Assembly: GCF_001238295.1 (NCBI RefSeq)
Contig: NZ_LGXZ01000021.1
Coordinates: 1 to 43,511 of the forward strand
DNA: 43,511 nucleotides
Reading direction: 5' to 3'
From: Ruegeria sp. 6PALISEP08
Lineage (GTDB): Bacteria > Pseudomonadota > Alphaproteobacteria > Rhodobacterales > Rhodobacteraceae
This document shows positions 32,314 to 41,846 of this stretch, one piece after another (position 1 is the first letter of the stretch; each line of letters opens with the position of its first letter). The notes below the pieces were generated by a model, which worked only from the letters and a program-made list of their open reading frames with translations, was not told where the DNA came from and made no database searches. The translations under genes and the position numbers were made by a program.

Positions 32314-32388
32314 TGGTGGGCGGTACAAGGATCGAACTTGTGACCCCTTCGATGTCAACGAAGTGCTCTACCGCTGAGCTAACCGCCC
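32314..32388 (-). tRNA. tRNA-Val (anticodon GAC)
   Basis: 75 bases, minus strand, CCA encoded. The acceptor stem pairs GGGCGGT with ACCGCCC (discriminator A). D-arm GCTCAGCGGTAGAGC. Anticodon stem CTTCG/CGAAG with loop TTGACAT gives anticodon GAC. The T-arm is GTTCGATCC with its stem. All arms pair well. It lies about 90 bp upstream of rpmJ on the same strand. Confidence 0.97.
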
Positions 32389-32536
32389 ACTTTCCCTTTG
32401 CGTGCCCAGCCCCATAACGAAATGGGGCGCGGATACCCGCGCCGGTAGCGGGGTCTATAAAAGGAGTCGTTCAGGGGTTCAAGGGGTTTGGAAGAACTAT
32501 TTTCCGGTCTATGTTGATTACGAACATGGAGGGATC

Positions 32537-33397
32537 ATGCATAACGCAGCTTATGTCTTGGACATGCCCGAAAACCGCACCTCGTGCGTGGTTTTTTCAT
32601 CTCCTCACAGCGGGCGAGAGTATCCGGCGGCTTTTCTGAAGCGATCCGTGTTGAATCAAAATGTGATTCGGTCATCAGAAGATGCATTCGTGGACCAGCT
32701 ATTTGCGCCTGCGGCGGAAAACGGTGCGCCTTTGATCAAAGCAGCCATGCCGCGTGCATATCTGGATTTGAATCGCAGCCTCGACGAGCTGGACCCAGCC
32801 CTGATCAGCGGTGCGCGCAGACATGGGCACAATCCCCGCGTTGCTTCAGGGTTGGGAGTGATTCCCCGCGTCGTGGCCAATGGTCGCGCGATCTACAGCG
32901 GAAAGCTGACCATGGATGAAGCGCGGCTGCGCATCGATACGTACTGGCGCCCCTATCACGCCCGGCTGAAATCCCTGCTGGCCGAATCGCAGGAAAAATT
33001 TGGTCAGGCGATTCTAGTCGATTGCCATTCTATGCCGCATGAGGCCGTTTCCATGGCCGGCACGGCCCGCAGCAAACGGCCCGAGATCGTGCTAGGGGAT
33101 CGGTTTGGTGCATCCGCGTCTTCGGAAATCGTGGATCTTGTCGAATCGGCCTTTGCCTCGGCAGGTCTCAACGTGGCGCGCAACGCGCCGTTTGCCGGGG
33201 CCTATGTCACCCAGACCTACGGGCGTCCGGGTCGCCATCAGCACGCCATTCAGATCGAAATCGACCGCGCGCTTTACATGGACGAAGAGAGGATCGCACC
33301 AAACGCTGATTTCATGGCGTTTTCGAAACTCTTGCGACAGGTGGTGCGCGAAATTGCAAGCATCGGGTCGGAACCGGTTCGTTTGGCGGCAGAGTAA
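32537..33397 (+). CDS. N-formylglutamate amidohydrolase-family protein
   Basis: 286 residues from ATG 32537, with GGAGGG six bases upstream. The family hydrolyses N-formylglutamate to formate and glutamate in histidine use, though many members are of unknown substrate. Motifs are VVFSSPHSGREYP at the N-terminus (metal His), AYLDLNRSLDELDP, ILVDCHSMPHEA and TYGRPGRHQHAIQIEIDRALYMDE. No hut genes (hutU, hutH, hutI) are adjacent, so a role in histidine breakdown is not supported by context. The stop is 2 bases from the convergent dinB stop. Confidence 0.9.
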   Translation: MHNAAYVLDMPENRTSCVVFSSPHSGREYPAAFLKRSVLNQNVIRSSEDAFVDQLFAPAAENGAPLIKAAMPRAYLDLNRSLDELDPALISGARRHGHNPRVASGLGVIPRVVANGRAIYSGKLTMDEARLRIDTYWRPYHARLKSLLAESQEKFGQAILVDCHSMPHEAVSMAGTARSKRPEIVLGDRFGASASSEIVDLVESAFASAGLNVARNAPFAGAYVTQTYGRPGRHQHAIQIEIDRALYMDEERIAPNADFMAFSKLLRQVVREIASIGSEPVRLAAE

Positions 33398-33399
33398 CC

Positions 33400-34653
33400 T
33401 CAGCGCAGCGCGCGGCCTTTCACAATGGCATCTGAGCCGAACCTTTGCCTGATCTCATCGGTAGCCCGTTCCGCCTGCGATCTGCGGGCGGCGCCGGGAT
33501 CAAGCAGGTCGCCCGAGATGTCGGCCTGATCTGCCGAGCACAGATCAGACAGGCCACATCCCAAAAGCCGATAGGGTCCCTGATCACCCACTTGATCGAA
33601 AAGCCCCCTTGCCGTGCGATAAATCCGGTCGGCAATCTGCGTCGCATCCCGAAGGGACACGCGTCGGGTCAGGGTCTTGTGGTTGGCCTTCTTCAGCTTG
33701 AGCGTGACAACTCGCCCCGCCAGGTCCTTGGCCTTGGCCCGGTCCGAGACTTTCAGGGCCATGCGCCACAAATGCCCGTCCAAAATCTCGAGGTTGGCGG
33801 TGTCTTCGAAAAATGTGGTCTCATTGCTTATCGACTTCATCGGCTCATGCGCCGAGACACGGCGTTTGTCCTGCCCGCGGGCCAGATGCCACAGGCGATA
33901 CCCCATTGCGCCGAAGCGTGCAGTTAGTGCCTCCTGATCCCAGCGCAGTAGATCGTTGAACGTTCGTATCCCTGCCCGGTCCAGCGATTCTTGTGCTGCT
34001 GGGCCAATGCCCCAGATCAGCCTTACGGATTTGTCGTTCAGGAAGTCTGCCGTCTCGGCCTTGCCGATAACCGAGAAGCCGCGCGGCTTGTCGAGATCTG
34101 AAGCGACTTTGGCCAGGAACTTGTTGTGGCTCAGCCCGATAGACCCCGTCACGCCCAACTCTTCTTTCATGCGTTTGACCAAACGCGCCAGCATGACGGC
34201 CGGGGGTACCCCGTGCAATCGCTCGGTGCCGGAAAGATCCATGAACGCCTCATCCAGAGAGAGTGGTTCAACGACCGGAGTCAGCTCATCCATCATGGCA
34301 CGTGTATCGCGCGACACTTCAGCGTAAACGGACATGCGCGGTTTGATCACGACGGCTTCCGGGCAGAGCTGTAGGGCCTTGAACATGGGCATCGCGGATT
34401 TTACGCCGCGTATTCGCGCCACGTAACACGCCGTCGACACTACGCCCCGCTTCCCGCCACCTATGATGACCGGCTTGTCCGCAAGTTCGGGATTGTCGCG
34501 CTTTTCCACCGAGGCATAGAAAGCATCGCAATCCATATGAGCGATGGACAGGTCAAACAGCTCGGGGTGCGACTTGACCCTGGGGCTACCGCAGGCCGGG
34601 CAGCGCTGCTCGTTCGTCAAAGGTGTCAGGCAATCTCGGCAAAGACCGTGCAT
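33400..34653 (-). CDS. dinB: DNA polymerase IV with N-terminal zinc ribbon
   Basis: 417 residues from ATG 34653; a TTG at 34707 would add 18 residues. The N-terminus has two CxxC pairs (LCRDC and CPAC), a small zinc ribbon not present in E. coli DinB. The Y-family polymerase follows: MDCDAFYASVEKRDNPELADKP, ARIRGVKSAMPMFKA, the catalytic SLDEAFMDLSG, helix-hairpin-helix SVRLIWGIGPAAQESL and the little-finger domain ending KLKKANHKTLTRRVSLRDAT. It performs error-prone synthesis past damaged bases, often under SOS control. I did not see a clear LexA site upstream, but one could be hidden. Confidence 0.93.
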   Translation of the reverse strand: MHGLCRDCLTPLTNEQRCPACGSPRVKSHPELFDLSIAHMDCDAFYASVEKRDNPELADKPVIIGGGKRGVVSTACYVARIRGVKSAMPMFKALQLCPEAVVIKPRMSVYAEVSRDTRAMMDELTPVVEPLSLDEAFMDLSGTERLHGVPPAVMLARLVKRMKEELGVTGSIGLSHNKFLAKVASDLDKPRGFSVIGKAETADFLNDKSVRLIWGIGPAAQESLDRAGIRTFNDLLRWDQEALTARFGAMGYRLWHLARGQDKRRVSAHEPMKSISNETTFFEDTANLEILDGHLWRMALKVSDRAKAKDLAGRVVTLKLKKANHKTLTRRVSLRDATQIADRIYRTARGLFDQVGDQGPYRLLGCGLSDLCSADQADISGDLLDPGAARRSQAERATDEIRQRFGSDAIVKGRALR

Positions 34654-34730
34654 CTGCGACCTCGTGTGCTCCGCAGTTGGCTTGGGGTCCCTTATATCAT
34701 CCCCCAACCGCGATCAAAGATCATTCATGA

Positions 34731-34760
34731 AAAGAAAACCCCCCGCAACGTCGCGGGGGG
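34731..34760 (-). terminator. Strong minus-strand terminator between dinB and pyrF
   Basis: CCCCCCGC (34739-34746) pairs with GCGGGGGG (34753-34760); on the minus strand TTTTCTTTTC follows. It lies about 230 bp past the pyrF stop, far for a simple pyrF terminator. Confidence 0.85.
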
Positions 34761-34989
34761 AAGTAACGAACCTCAGGAAGAAATGGTCCGTTGGGGAGTA
34801 ATTCCCCTTAAGAATCGCCAAGTTTTTCGGTTTTCGATAGGATGAAGACCGCTTTTCTAAAACTCACTTTTTGAATGTGTGTTTTCCGGCACAGGGACGA
34901 TTTGGCGCGGTTCTTCGAAAAATTGACCTAAGGTCAACTTGTTATCTGGCAAACCGGAGGCACAAACCGGACGAAATCGGCTGGTCCAG
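34761..34989 (-). other. Non-coding stretch with hairpins, possible pyrF 3' UTR or small RNA
   Basis: 229 bp between the pyrF stop and the terminator, with no open frame of note. Read on the minus strand it has a dyad TTGACC-N3-GGTCAA near 34925-34940, a hairpin GGGGA/TCCCC near 34793-34806, then the strong terminator. It could be a long 3' UTR or a separate small RNA; no known RNA family is recognised. Confidence 0.4.
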
Positions 34990-35694
34990 TCAGTGAATTT
35001 TCAAGGAATTTAACTCTGCCAGAACGGCCTCGGCAGCGGCTTTTGGATCTGTCGCCTGATAAATCGGACGGCCAACGACGATATGATCCGCGCCATCCTG
35101 AACCGCGTTGGCCGGCGTCGCCACGCGTTTCTGATCACCAAGAGCGGCACCGGCAGGGCGTACACCGGGCGTGACAATCAGGCGACCTTCGGCTTGGGGC
35201 AGGGCGCGGATCAGGGCGGCCTCTTGCGGGCTGGCGATGACGCCATCTGCCCCGGCTTCGAGCGCCCTGGCGGCACGTTCGACGACCAATTCCTGCACGT
35301 CGCCGTTTTTCAAAAGGCTGGCGTCCAGATCATCACGGTTCAGCGAAGTCAGGATCGTCACAGCGAGGATCTTCAGATCCTTGCCCGAGGCACCTTCTTT
35401 CGCGGCACGCACGACATGCGGGTCGCCGTGTACGGTCAGGAAATCCAGATCGAACTGCGCCAGCCCCCGCACCGCGTTTTCAACCGTATTGCCAATGTCG
35501 AACAGCTTCATGTCCAGAAAAATGCGCTTGCCGAGATCCTGTTTCAGTTCATTGGCCAACGCCAACCCGCCGCCGGTCAGCATTCCCAGCCCGATCTTGT
35601 AGAAGGACACACTGTCCCCCAGCCGTTCAGCCATGGCCAGCCCTTGCAGGGCGTTGGGGACATCGAGGGCTACTATAAGGCGGTCATCGGACAT
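34990..35694 (-). CDS. pyrF: Orotidine 5'-phosphate decarboxylase
   Basis: 234 residues from ATG 35694 with GGAG upstream; the longer frame to 35742 lacks support. It makes UMP from OMP, the last step of pyrimidine synthesis. The active site is RIFLDMKLFDIGNTV (the Lys and two Asp of the DxKxxD motif). Other motifs are the N-terminal LIVALDVPN, TVHG and the phosphate-binding VTPGVRP and VVGRPIYQA. The gene is probably transcribed alone, diverging from the lipoprotein gene. Confidence 0.96.
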   Translation of the reverse strand: MSDDRLIVALDVPNALQGLAMAERLGDSVSFYKIGLGMLTGGGLALANELKQDLGKRIFLDMKLFDIGNTVENAVRGLAQFDLDFLTVHGDPHVVRAAKEGASGKDLKILAVTILTSLNRDDLDASLLKNGDVQELVVERAARALEAGADGVIASPQEAALIRALPQAEGRLIVTPGVRPAGAALGDQKRVATPANAVQDGADHIVVGRPIYQATDPKAAAEAVLAELNSLKIH

Positions 35695-35834
35695 GGGGGC
35701 GCTCCTTTTTGGCAAACGTCTGCGTCCTAGCGGGTTCGGCACACTCTGTCCATCTGAGATGCCGGACGCAGGGCGTGTCTTTTTGTGTTATCGTACTGGA
35801 ATTGAGCATTTGATTTCACAGTAAGGGACAGAAA

Positions 35835-36152
35835 ATGAAAAAGCTGGTTGTGCTGGGCGTGTTGGTTGCGCTGGCTGCATGTGAGGAAACTCCGCCTGAA
35901 ACACCGGAAACCGGGGCAGCACCGGCACCTACAAATGATGATTTACGTCTTGTGGGCGGCTATCGATCTGAAGACGATTGGTGTCAGCTTACGGGTGAAA
36001 CGGCCTTTACTGGTAACTTCCTGGATCACACGGCTGATCTGGTGTCATGCCCGACGGGAAGTGCCGCAGCGCAGTCTCTGGTGGCTGATCTGGGTGCAGT
36101 TCAGGTCGCCGAGACCGGGGGCTACACCGTATTCACCATACAGCGCGAATAG
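35835..36152 (+). CDS. Small lipoprotein of unknown function
   Basis: 105 residues. The lipoprotein signal MKKLVVLGVLVALAAC has lipobox LAAC. A Pro/Glu/Thr-rich linker (EETPPETPETGAAPAPT) follows, then a compact domain with two cysteines (DDWCQLTGE and VSCPTG). GTAAGGGACAG precedes the ATG. It lies 126 bp upstream of clpB on the same strand, with the heat-shock-type promoter between, so it is probably separate. Confidence 0.72.
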   Translation: MKKLVVLGVLVALAACEETPPETPETGAAPAPTNDDLRLVGGYRSEDDWCQLTGETAFTGNFLDHTADLVSCPTGSAAAQSLVADLGAVQVAETGGYTVFTIQRE

Positions 36153-36175
36153 TGGCGATGTCTGCGTCTTAGCCT

Positions 36176-36204
36176 CTTGAACCGGTAAAGATATTTCCCA
36201 GATT
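36176..36204 (+). promoter_or_regulatory. Candidate sigma-32 (RpoH) promoter of clpB
   Basis: CTTGAA (36176-36181), 15 bp, then CCCAGATT (36197-36204), about 75 bp upstream of the clpB start. This agrees with the RpoH consensus CTTGAA-N13-17-CCCCATNT in the -35 hexamer and partly in the -10. clpB is a classical RpoH target. Confidence 0.55.
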
Positions 36205-36278
36205 GAATGTGAGGCTTCGACCGATATGTGCCGCCAAGCGGGCATGTCAAAACGGGGCGCTTGGAAAAGGAGAATATC

Positions 36279-38897
36279 ATGGACTTGAACAAGTTCACCG
36301 AGCGGGCACGGGGATTCGTGCAGGCGGCGCAGACCATTGCGCTGCGCGAGGGGCACCAGAGGTTGGAGCCCACACATATACTCAAAGCATTGATGGATGA
36401 TGATCAAGGGCTGGCGAGCAACCTGATCACACGTGCAGGCGGTGCGCCGAACCGCGTGGTTGAGGCGCTGGATGCGGCCATGGGCAAGATCCCGAAGGTC
36501 AGCGGCGACGCGAGCCAGATCTACATGGACGGCCAAACTGCCAAGGTTCTAGACGAGGCCACGAAGGTTGCCACCAAGGCGGGTGATAGTTTTGTGCCCG
36601 TTGAACGGGTGCTGATGGCGCTGTGCTTGGTCAAATCCAAGGCCAAAGAGGCGTTGGAGGCCGGTGCCGTATCCGCCCAGAAACTCAATGAGGCGATCAA
36701 TGACATTCGTAAGGGCCGCACCGCGGACACCGCGTCTGCGGAAGAGGGCTATGACGCGCTCAAGAAATACGCGCGCGACCTGACCGAGGCGGCTGCCGTA
36801 GGCAAGATCGACCCGATCATCGGGCGGGATGAGGAAATCCGCCGCTCGATGCAGGTTCTGTCGCGTCGGACCAAGAACAACCCGGTTCTGATCGGGGAAC
36901 CCGGCGTCGGTAAAACCGCGATTGCCGAAGGTATGGCCCTGCGCATCATCAACGGCGACGTGCCGGAATCGTTGAAGGACAAGAAGCTGCTCGCGCTCGA
37001 CATGGGGGCGCTGATTGCAGGCGCGAAATACCGTGGTGAGTTCGAAGAACGACTGAAGGCCGTTCTGACCGAGGTCACCGAGGCCGCCGGTGAGATCATC
37101 CTGTTCATCGACGAGATGCACACGCTGGTCGGGGCCGGGAAATCCGACGGTGCGATGGATGCCGCCAACCTGATCAAGCCCGCGCTTGCCCGGGGAGAGC
37201 TGCATTGCATCGGCGCGACCACACTGGACGAGTACCGCAAGTACGTCGAAAAAGACGCGGCCCTTGCGCGCCGGTTCCAGCCTGTTGTCGTGGCTGAACC
37301 CACCGTTGAGGACACGATCAGCATCCTGCGCGGTATCAAAGAGAAGTACGAGTTGCACCACGGCGTGCGCATCTCGGACTCGGCGTTGGTGTCGGCGGCG
37401 ACGCTGTCGCATCGCTATATCACTGACCGGTTCCTGCCTGACAAAGCCATCGATTTGGTCGACGAAGCGGCGTCGCGGTTGCGGATGGAGGTGGATTCCA
37501 AGCCGGAAGAACTCGATCAGCTGGATCGCCAGATTCTGCAGATGCAGATCGAGGAAGAGGCGCTGAAGCTTGAGGACGACGCGGCCTCGAAGGATCGTCT
37601 GGAAACCTTGCAAAAGGATTTGGCCGATCTGCAGGAGAAATCCGCAGAGATGACCGCGCAATGGCAGGCTGAGCGTGACAAGCTGGCGGGCGCGCGTGAT
37701 CTGAAAGAGCAGCTCGACAAGGCACGGGCTGATCTGGAAATCGCGAAGCGGGAAGGCAATCTGGCGAAGGCAGGGGAGCTGTCCTATGGCGTCATCCCCG
37801 AGCTTGAGAAAAAACTGACCGAGGCCGAGAACGCCGAAAGCAACGCAATGATGGCTGAGGAAACTGTTCGTCCGGAACAGATCGCTTCGGTTGTCGAACG
37901 CTGGACCGGCATCCCGACCTCGAAAATGCTGGAAGGCGAGCGTGAGAAACTGCTGCGGATGGAAGATGATCTGCATTCCCGCGTGATCGGACAGGATGCG
38001 GCAGTCACGGCTGTGTCCAACGCTGTGCGCCGTGCGCGTGCGGGCCTGAATGACGAAGGACGCCCGCTGGGTTCGTTCCTGTTCCTGGGGCCGACCGGCG
38101 TGGGTAAGACCGAACTGACCAAGGCTGTGGCGAATTTCCTGTTCGACGACGACAACGCGATGGTGCGCATCGACATGTCCGAGTTCATGGAAAAACACGC
38201 GGTCGCCCGTCTGATCGGTGCGCCCCCGGGCTATGTCGGTTATGACGAAGGCGGTGTGCTGACCGAAGCTGTGCGGCGCAGGCCCTATCAGGTTGTGCTG
38301 TTTGATGAGGTCGAAAAGGCGCACCCGGATGTGTTCAACGTGCTGTTGCAAGTTCTGGATGATGGTGTGCTGACCGATGGTCAGGGCCGCACCGTGGACT
38401 TCAAGCAGACGCTGATCATCCTGACGTCGAACCTTGGGTCGCAGGCGCTCAGCCAGTTGCCCGAAGGGGCCGATAGCGCACAGGCCAAGCGCGACGTGAT
38501 GGATGCAGTCCGGGCGCATTTCCGACCTGAGTTCCTGAACCGTCTGGACGAGACTATCATCTTCGACCGGCTCAAGCGGGCCGATATGGATGGCATTGTC
38601 GATATCCAGATGGCACGCCTGCAGAAACGTCTGGCCGTCCGCAAGATCGAGCTGGTGCTGGACGATGGTGCCAAGGAATGGCTGGCTGACGAAGGCTATG
38701 ACCCGGTCTTTGGTGCGCGTCCGTTGAAGCGCGTGATTCAGCGCGCCTTGCAGAACCCACTGGCCGAAGCGCTGCTGGCGGGTGAGATCAAGGATGGTGA
38801 GACTGTGCCTGTAACGGCTGGCGCTGACGGTCTGATCATCGGTGACCGGCTGGGGACGTCAGAACGACCACGCCCGGATGATGCTGTGGTGCATTAA
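36279..38897 (+). CDS. clpB: ATP-dependent disaggregase ClpB
   Basis: 872 residues from ATG 36279, with AAGGAG upstream; a frame open to 36228 lies over the leader. A hexameric AAA+ machine that, with DnaK, pulls proteins out of aggregates. It has an N-domain ([20 protein letters not shown]), a first Walker [14 protein letters not shown] with Walker [15 protein letters not shown], a middle coiled coil (about 400-520), a second Walker [15 protein letters not shown], Walker [17 protein letters not shown], the sensor region LTSNLGSQ and the C-terminal [17 protein letters not shown]. The length and all motifs are standard. It is bounded by a heat-shock-type promoter and a terminator. Confidence 0.97.
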   Translation: MDLNKFTERARGFVQAAQTIALREGHQRLEPTHILKALMDDDQGLASNLITRAGGAPNRVVEALDAAMGKIPKVSGDASQIYMDGQTAKVLDEATKVATKAGDSFVPVERVLMALCLVKSKAKEALEAGAVSAQKLNEAINDIRKGRTADTASAEEGYDALKKYARDLTEAAAVGKIDPIIGRDEEIRRSMQVLSRRTKNNPVLIGEPGVGKTAIAEGMALRIINGDVPESLKDKKLLALDMGALIAGAKYRGEFEERLKAVLTEVTEAAGEIILFIDEMHTLVGAGKSDGAMDAANLIKPALARGELHCIGATTLDEYRKYVEKDAALARRFQPVVVAEPTVEDTISILRGIKEKYELHHGVRISDSALVSAATLSHRYITDRFLPDKAIDLVDEAASRLRMEVDSKPEELDQLDRQILQMQIEEEALKLEDDAASKDRLETLQKDLADLQEKSAEMTAQWQAERDKLAGARDLKEQLDKARADLEIAKREGNLAKAGELSYGVIPELEKKLTEAENAESNAMMAEETVRPEQIASVVERWTGIPTSKMLEGEREKLLRMEDDLHSRVIGQDAAVTAVSNAVRRARAGLNDEGRPLGSFLFLGPTGVGKTELTKAVANFLFDDDNAMVRIDMSEFMEKHAVARLIGAPPGYVGYDEGGVLTEAVRRRPYQVVLFDEVEKAHPDVFNVLLQVLDDGVLTDGQGRTVDFKQTLIILTSNLGSQALSQLPEGADSAQAKRDVMDAVRAHFRPEFLNRLDETIIFDRLKRADMDGIVDIQMARLQKRLAVRKIELVLDDGAKEWLADEGYDPVFGARPLKRVIQRALQNPLAEALLAGEIKDGETVPVTAGADGLIIGDRLGTSERPRPDDAVVH

Positions 38898-38913
38898 GCC
38901 TGGCCAAAACAGA

Positions 38914-38939
38914 AGACCCGCCATTCCGGCGGGTCTTTA
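38914..38939 (+). terminator. Rho-independent terminator of clpB
   Basis: AGACCCGCC (38914-38922) pairs with GGCGGGTCT (38928-38936) over ATTCC, then TTTAT. It sits just before the convergent stop of the methyltransferase gene. Confidence 0.9.
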
Positions 38940-38950
38940 TCTTAATACCT

Positions 38951-39574
38951 TCAAACCCTTCGATGGGCTAGGATACCCCGGCTTGTCCGTGATGGTGGGC
39001 CTGCGGGAAAAGAAAACTCACGGTCGCAGGTAAACCCTGCCTTCTCCAGAAGACCTAGAATCTGTTCCTTGCGAAACGTGCGGTGTCGCCATTGCAGCCA
39101 GATGATCGCATTGCACCAATGCGGCTTTGACACGACCAGATACAAACGCCCGCCGGGTCGCAGAAGGTCGCGTATCTGCTCGAGCGCATTCAAGGCGTCC
39201 GGGCAGTGTTCGATCACATGCGCCGCCAATGCTACATCAGCGGGTTTGAGCTCTACAGAGCCGAGCATTCCTTGTGCAATGCTCGGCTCCACTCCCCGCG
39301 CGCGCAATGCGTCTTGGCCTTGCTTTACCATGACGTGACTGGGTTCAAGCAGTGTCATTTCACTGGGCGGTCCATGAATGGCGACCCAAGCTTCTGCGAA
39401 GGAGGCTGTCCCAGCGCCTATGTCAACAACACGCGACTTGGGCTCAGGCGCGCGTTGTTCTGCTGAGAGAAACCTAAGATACGCATCGTAGTAGCCAAGT
39501 GTGCGCATCTTGTCCCGCCATTTTGGTGCGGCGGTGTCATAGTGCAAAGTAGTGTCTGAAGTCGTCTTTTCCAT
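38951..39574 (-). CDS. Class I SAM-dependent methyltransferase
   Basis: 207 residues. It has the SAM-binding motif I VVDIGAGTASFAEA at about 49-62, then MTLLEPSHVMV (motif II acidic residue), DVALAAHVIEHCPD (motif IV) and LLRPGGRLYLVVSKPHWCNA (motif V). The substrate is unknown; the end AGPPSRTSRGILAHR is typical of a group of small cytosolic methyltransferases. It converges on clpB with only 14 bp after the terminator, and lies 96 bp downstream of the cyclase gene on the same strand. Confidence 0.86.
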   Translation of the reverse strand: MEKTTSDTTLHYDTAAPKWRDKMRTLGYYDAYLRFLSAEQRAPEPKSRVVDIGAGTASFAEAWVAIHGPPSEMTLLEPSHVMVKQGQDALRARGVEPSIAQGMLGSVELKPADVALAAHVIEHCPDALNALEQIRDLLRPGGRLYLVVSKPHWCNAIIWLQWRHRTFRKEQILGLLEKAGFTCDREFSFPAGPPSRTSRGILAHRRV

Positions 39575-39670
39575 AGGTTGATGTGCCCTCTGGGCCCAAG
39601 GTGTTTGGTGCGCACAGTGAGAAACTGACCAACAATACAGGCAAGCCAGTTTGGTTGTTCGCTCATAGAT

Positions 39671-40486
39671 TCACACCAACGCAAAAATCCGCGCTGGCCC
39701 ACCGGTGCCACCTGCATGTTTTGGCGCACCGATAACGAGTGTCGCGCCGGATGCTGGCACCCGATCCAGATTGGCCAGGCATTCAATCCCGAACCGACCT
39801 GAAGGCAACCATGCATAATGGGTGGCAAAATCTGCTGACATGCCATGATCCAGCGACAGTGTATCCACGGCTATAGACCGCGCGCCGGTGTCCTCCATCA
39901 GCATCTGCGCCGCTTCAACATGGAAGCCCGGATAATGTTGCGCTGCGCCATCGAAGTTGCGAAACGCGTCTGTGGCGGTTTTTCCACCCCAGCCGGAATG
40001 CATCGCCACGCAGGCACCGTCAGGGATGTCTCCGTTCGCCGATATCCATGCCTTCAGATCGTCCGGTGTGACACGTGTGTCGGCATCGTCTGCTGCCCGC
40101 GCGGCGATATCCACCACACATAAAGGCGCGACCAGATCGTTGACCGGAATCTCATCAACCGAGGTGCCATCCGCCGAAAAGTGCAGCGGGGCGTCGATAT
40201 GAGTGCCTGTATGTTCATTGATCGATAAGTTGAACAGGTTGAACCCGTGATCCGCAAAGTTGAAAGATTGCTCGGCCGAAATGCCGGGCTCACCGCCCCA
40301 TGTCGGGAATTCAGGGCTGAGCGTGTGGGTCATGTCCTCGATGCCGCCATGTCCTGCGGCCAGAGATGCGGGGGCCGTACCACCGGTTGCGACAGCGGCA
40401 ACGCTTGTCGCAACTGCAGCTTTGAAGAACCCGCGGCGAGACAGCATCCTGTCCTTGACGGCATTCATTACACAGATGTCACACAT
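39671..40486 (-). CDS. Tat-exported cyclase-family protein (kynurenine-formamidase-like)
   Basis: 271 residues from ATG 40486, with GGAGGAAG upstream; the frame open to 40609 is not needed. A twin-arginine signal (SRRGFFKAAVATSVAAVATG) leads to a cyclase-family domain (PF04199): IEDMTHTLSPEFPTW, then the metal motif HTGTHIDAPLHF and VAMHSGWG, then DTLSLDHG and PSGRFGIECLANLDRVPASG near the end. Relatives include kynurenine formamidase and isatin hydrolase, which use zinc or manganese. Tat export suggests folding with metal in the cytoplasm and work in the periplasm. Substrate unknown. Confidence 0.87.
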   Translation of the reverse strand: MCDICVMNAVKDRMLSRRGFFKAAVATSVAAVATGGTAPASLAAGHGGIEDMTHTLSPEFPTWGGEPGISAEQSFNFADHGFNLFNLSINEHTGTHIDAPLHFSADGTSVDEIPVNDLVAPLCVVDIAARAADDADTRVTPDDLKAWISANGDIPDGACVAMHSGWGGKTATDAFRNFDGAAQHYPGFHVEAAQMLMEDTGARSIAVDTLSLDHGMSADFATHYAWLPSGRFGIECLANLDRVPASGATLVIGAPKHAGGTGGPARIFALV

Positions 40487-40648
40487 ATTTCTTCCTCCCT
40501 TTTTGCGGCGGAACGGCTGCAATATCAGACAAGCGACGCGCCAGAGAGCGCGTGCTGCCTGCCTGTCACAGTGCAGGTTGGCCGAAGCTTTTGTAAAGGT
40601 TGCAGGCAAAATGCCCTGTGTCAGAAGTGGATTCCGAACGCTTGAAAC

Positions 40649-41638
40649 TCAGGGTCGGGATTGTCGGCTTTTTCGCAATGTGCGCAGGTCTTCGGCTGAC
40701 CGGCGTGGGGCCGAGGCCGCAGGGCCCGGCGTCTGTGCGCGCGTGGCCTGAGTTTCGTGACTGTGCTCTTTCGCAGGAGCAAGCCTTAGAAACCCCAGTA
40801 AGCCTCCGGTACATTGGAGGCTGAAAATCCAGAGCATGACAATGAAATAGCCTGTAACAATACTGGCCATTGACCAGCTGAACCGAATTGGAGCCTTGTT
40901 GTCTATCATGGCCTCCAGCTCGTTCAGTAGGGCTTCAATTGCCCCGATGTCTGCGAACAGCTGGAGACCCCCGTAAACCAGGACAAAAATCACCACCGTC
41001 AACAGATAACTGAAGATGACCAGAAGGAATAACGACCAGAACGAAGCGTCAAAGTTTGCGAACGGCGTATGTGTGCGGCTGTGCGGATCTCGTCCGATTG
41101 AGGCGGAAGCCAAAGGAACCAGCAGGCTTGCCCGGATGGCGCAAGCAGCAAGAAAGGGCAGGACCACAGCAAGTATCATCGGGCTGGTTGCGCCCGTAAG
41201 CTCATCCAGAACTGTGCTTTGCAGCGATACCAATTCCGGAATTCCAGACCCAGTCGATAAAAGCAAAAACCCCAGAGCCGGTGCAAATGACATCCCGATA
41301 ACTATGATTTCCAATGCTCCGTACGTCAGTGCGGGAAAGATCAACCCGGTGTAGCTGTTGTTTGCTCGGATGTGGCGGGATTGAAAGCCAAACCGGGTCC
41401 TAACGATGACGGGAATCACACTGGAGGATGCGCTGACCAGAATCAGGACAAGAGTGAATGCACCCGGAAGGATCAGGTTGAGCAACCCGCCAACGACCCC
41501 TGCGATCACACCGCTGATGAGGCCATAGACCAGCAAGCCGATCACAAGAAGCGGAAAGGTCACAATGAAGCGCCAGAGTATGGCGAAGGAAAGCGGCAGG
41601 GTTCTAATGACGAGTATTTTGATACCTGAGACAATCAA
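40649..41638 (-). CDS. Multi-pass membrane protein of unknown function
   Basis: 329 residues if the TTG at 41638 is used; the frame is open further upstream without ATG or GTG, so the true start is uncertain. About six membrane segments are visible (near 15-60, 65-80, 105-130, 155-180, 205-235 and 265-290), followed by a charged, proline-rich cytoplasmic tail (KEHSHETQATRAQTPGP...). No catalytic motif is seen. It is divergent from msrP. Roseobacter genomes often have similar unnamed proteins; I do not assign a family. Confidence 0.68.
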   Translation of the reverse strand: MIVSGIKILVIRTLPLSFAILWRFIVTFPLLVIGLLVYGLISGVIAGVVGGLLNLILPGAFTLVLILVSASSSVIPVIVRTRFGFQSRHIRANNSYTGLIFPALTYGALEIIVIGMSFAPALGFLLLSTGSGIPELVSLQSTVLDELTGATSPMILAVVLPFLAACAIRASLLVPLASASIGRDPHSRTHTPFANFDASFWSLFLLVIFSYLLTVVIFVLVYGGLQLFADIGAIEALLNELEAMIDNKAPIRFSWSMASIVTGYFIVMLWIFSLQCTGGLLGFLRLAPAKEHSHETQATRAQTPGPAASAPRRSAEDLRTLRKSRQSRP

Positions 41639-41846
41639 TGGTTGCGCGCGGATAATCGGATTTTCTTCCAGAGTTGCCAGATTTTTCCGAAGATAATCGG
41701 TACCGGTGTTCAGAGCGGGTTTGCGTGTGAGATGGCCGATTGGGGAACGTTACAGTCACTTCGCTCAATCGTTACGCCTGTTTCGGTGGCGCTGTGCTAT
41801 CAGCACTATACCTTAACAGAGACAGATGTACGTAACGGAGACCCAT

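Noticed and set aside
32314..32388. tRNA-Val as an integration site of a mobile element
   Set aside because: No integrase and no repeated 3' tRNA end was seen nearby.
36549..38519. 656-codon minus-strand open frame
   Set aside because: It lies wholly inside clpB, antisense in a high-GC gene; no recognisable motifs.
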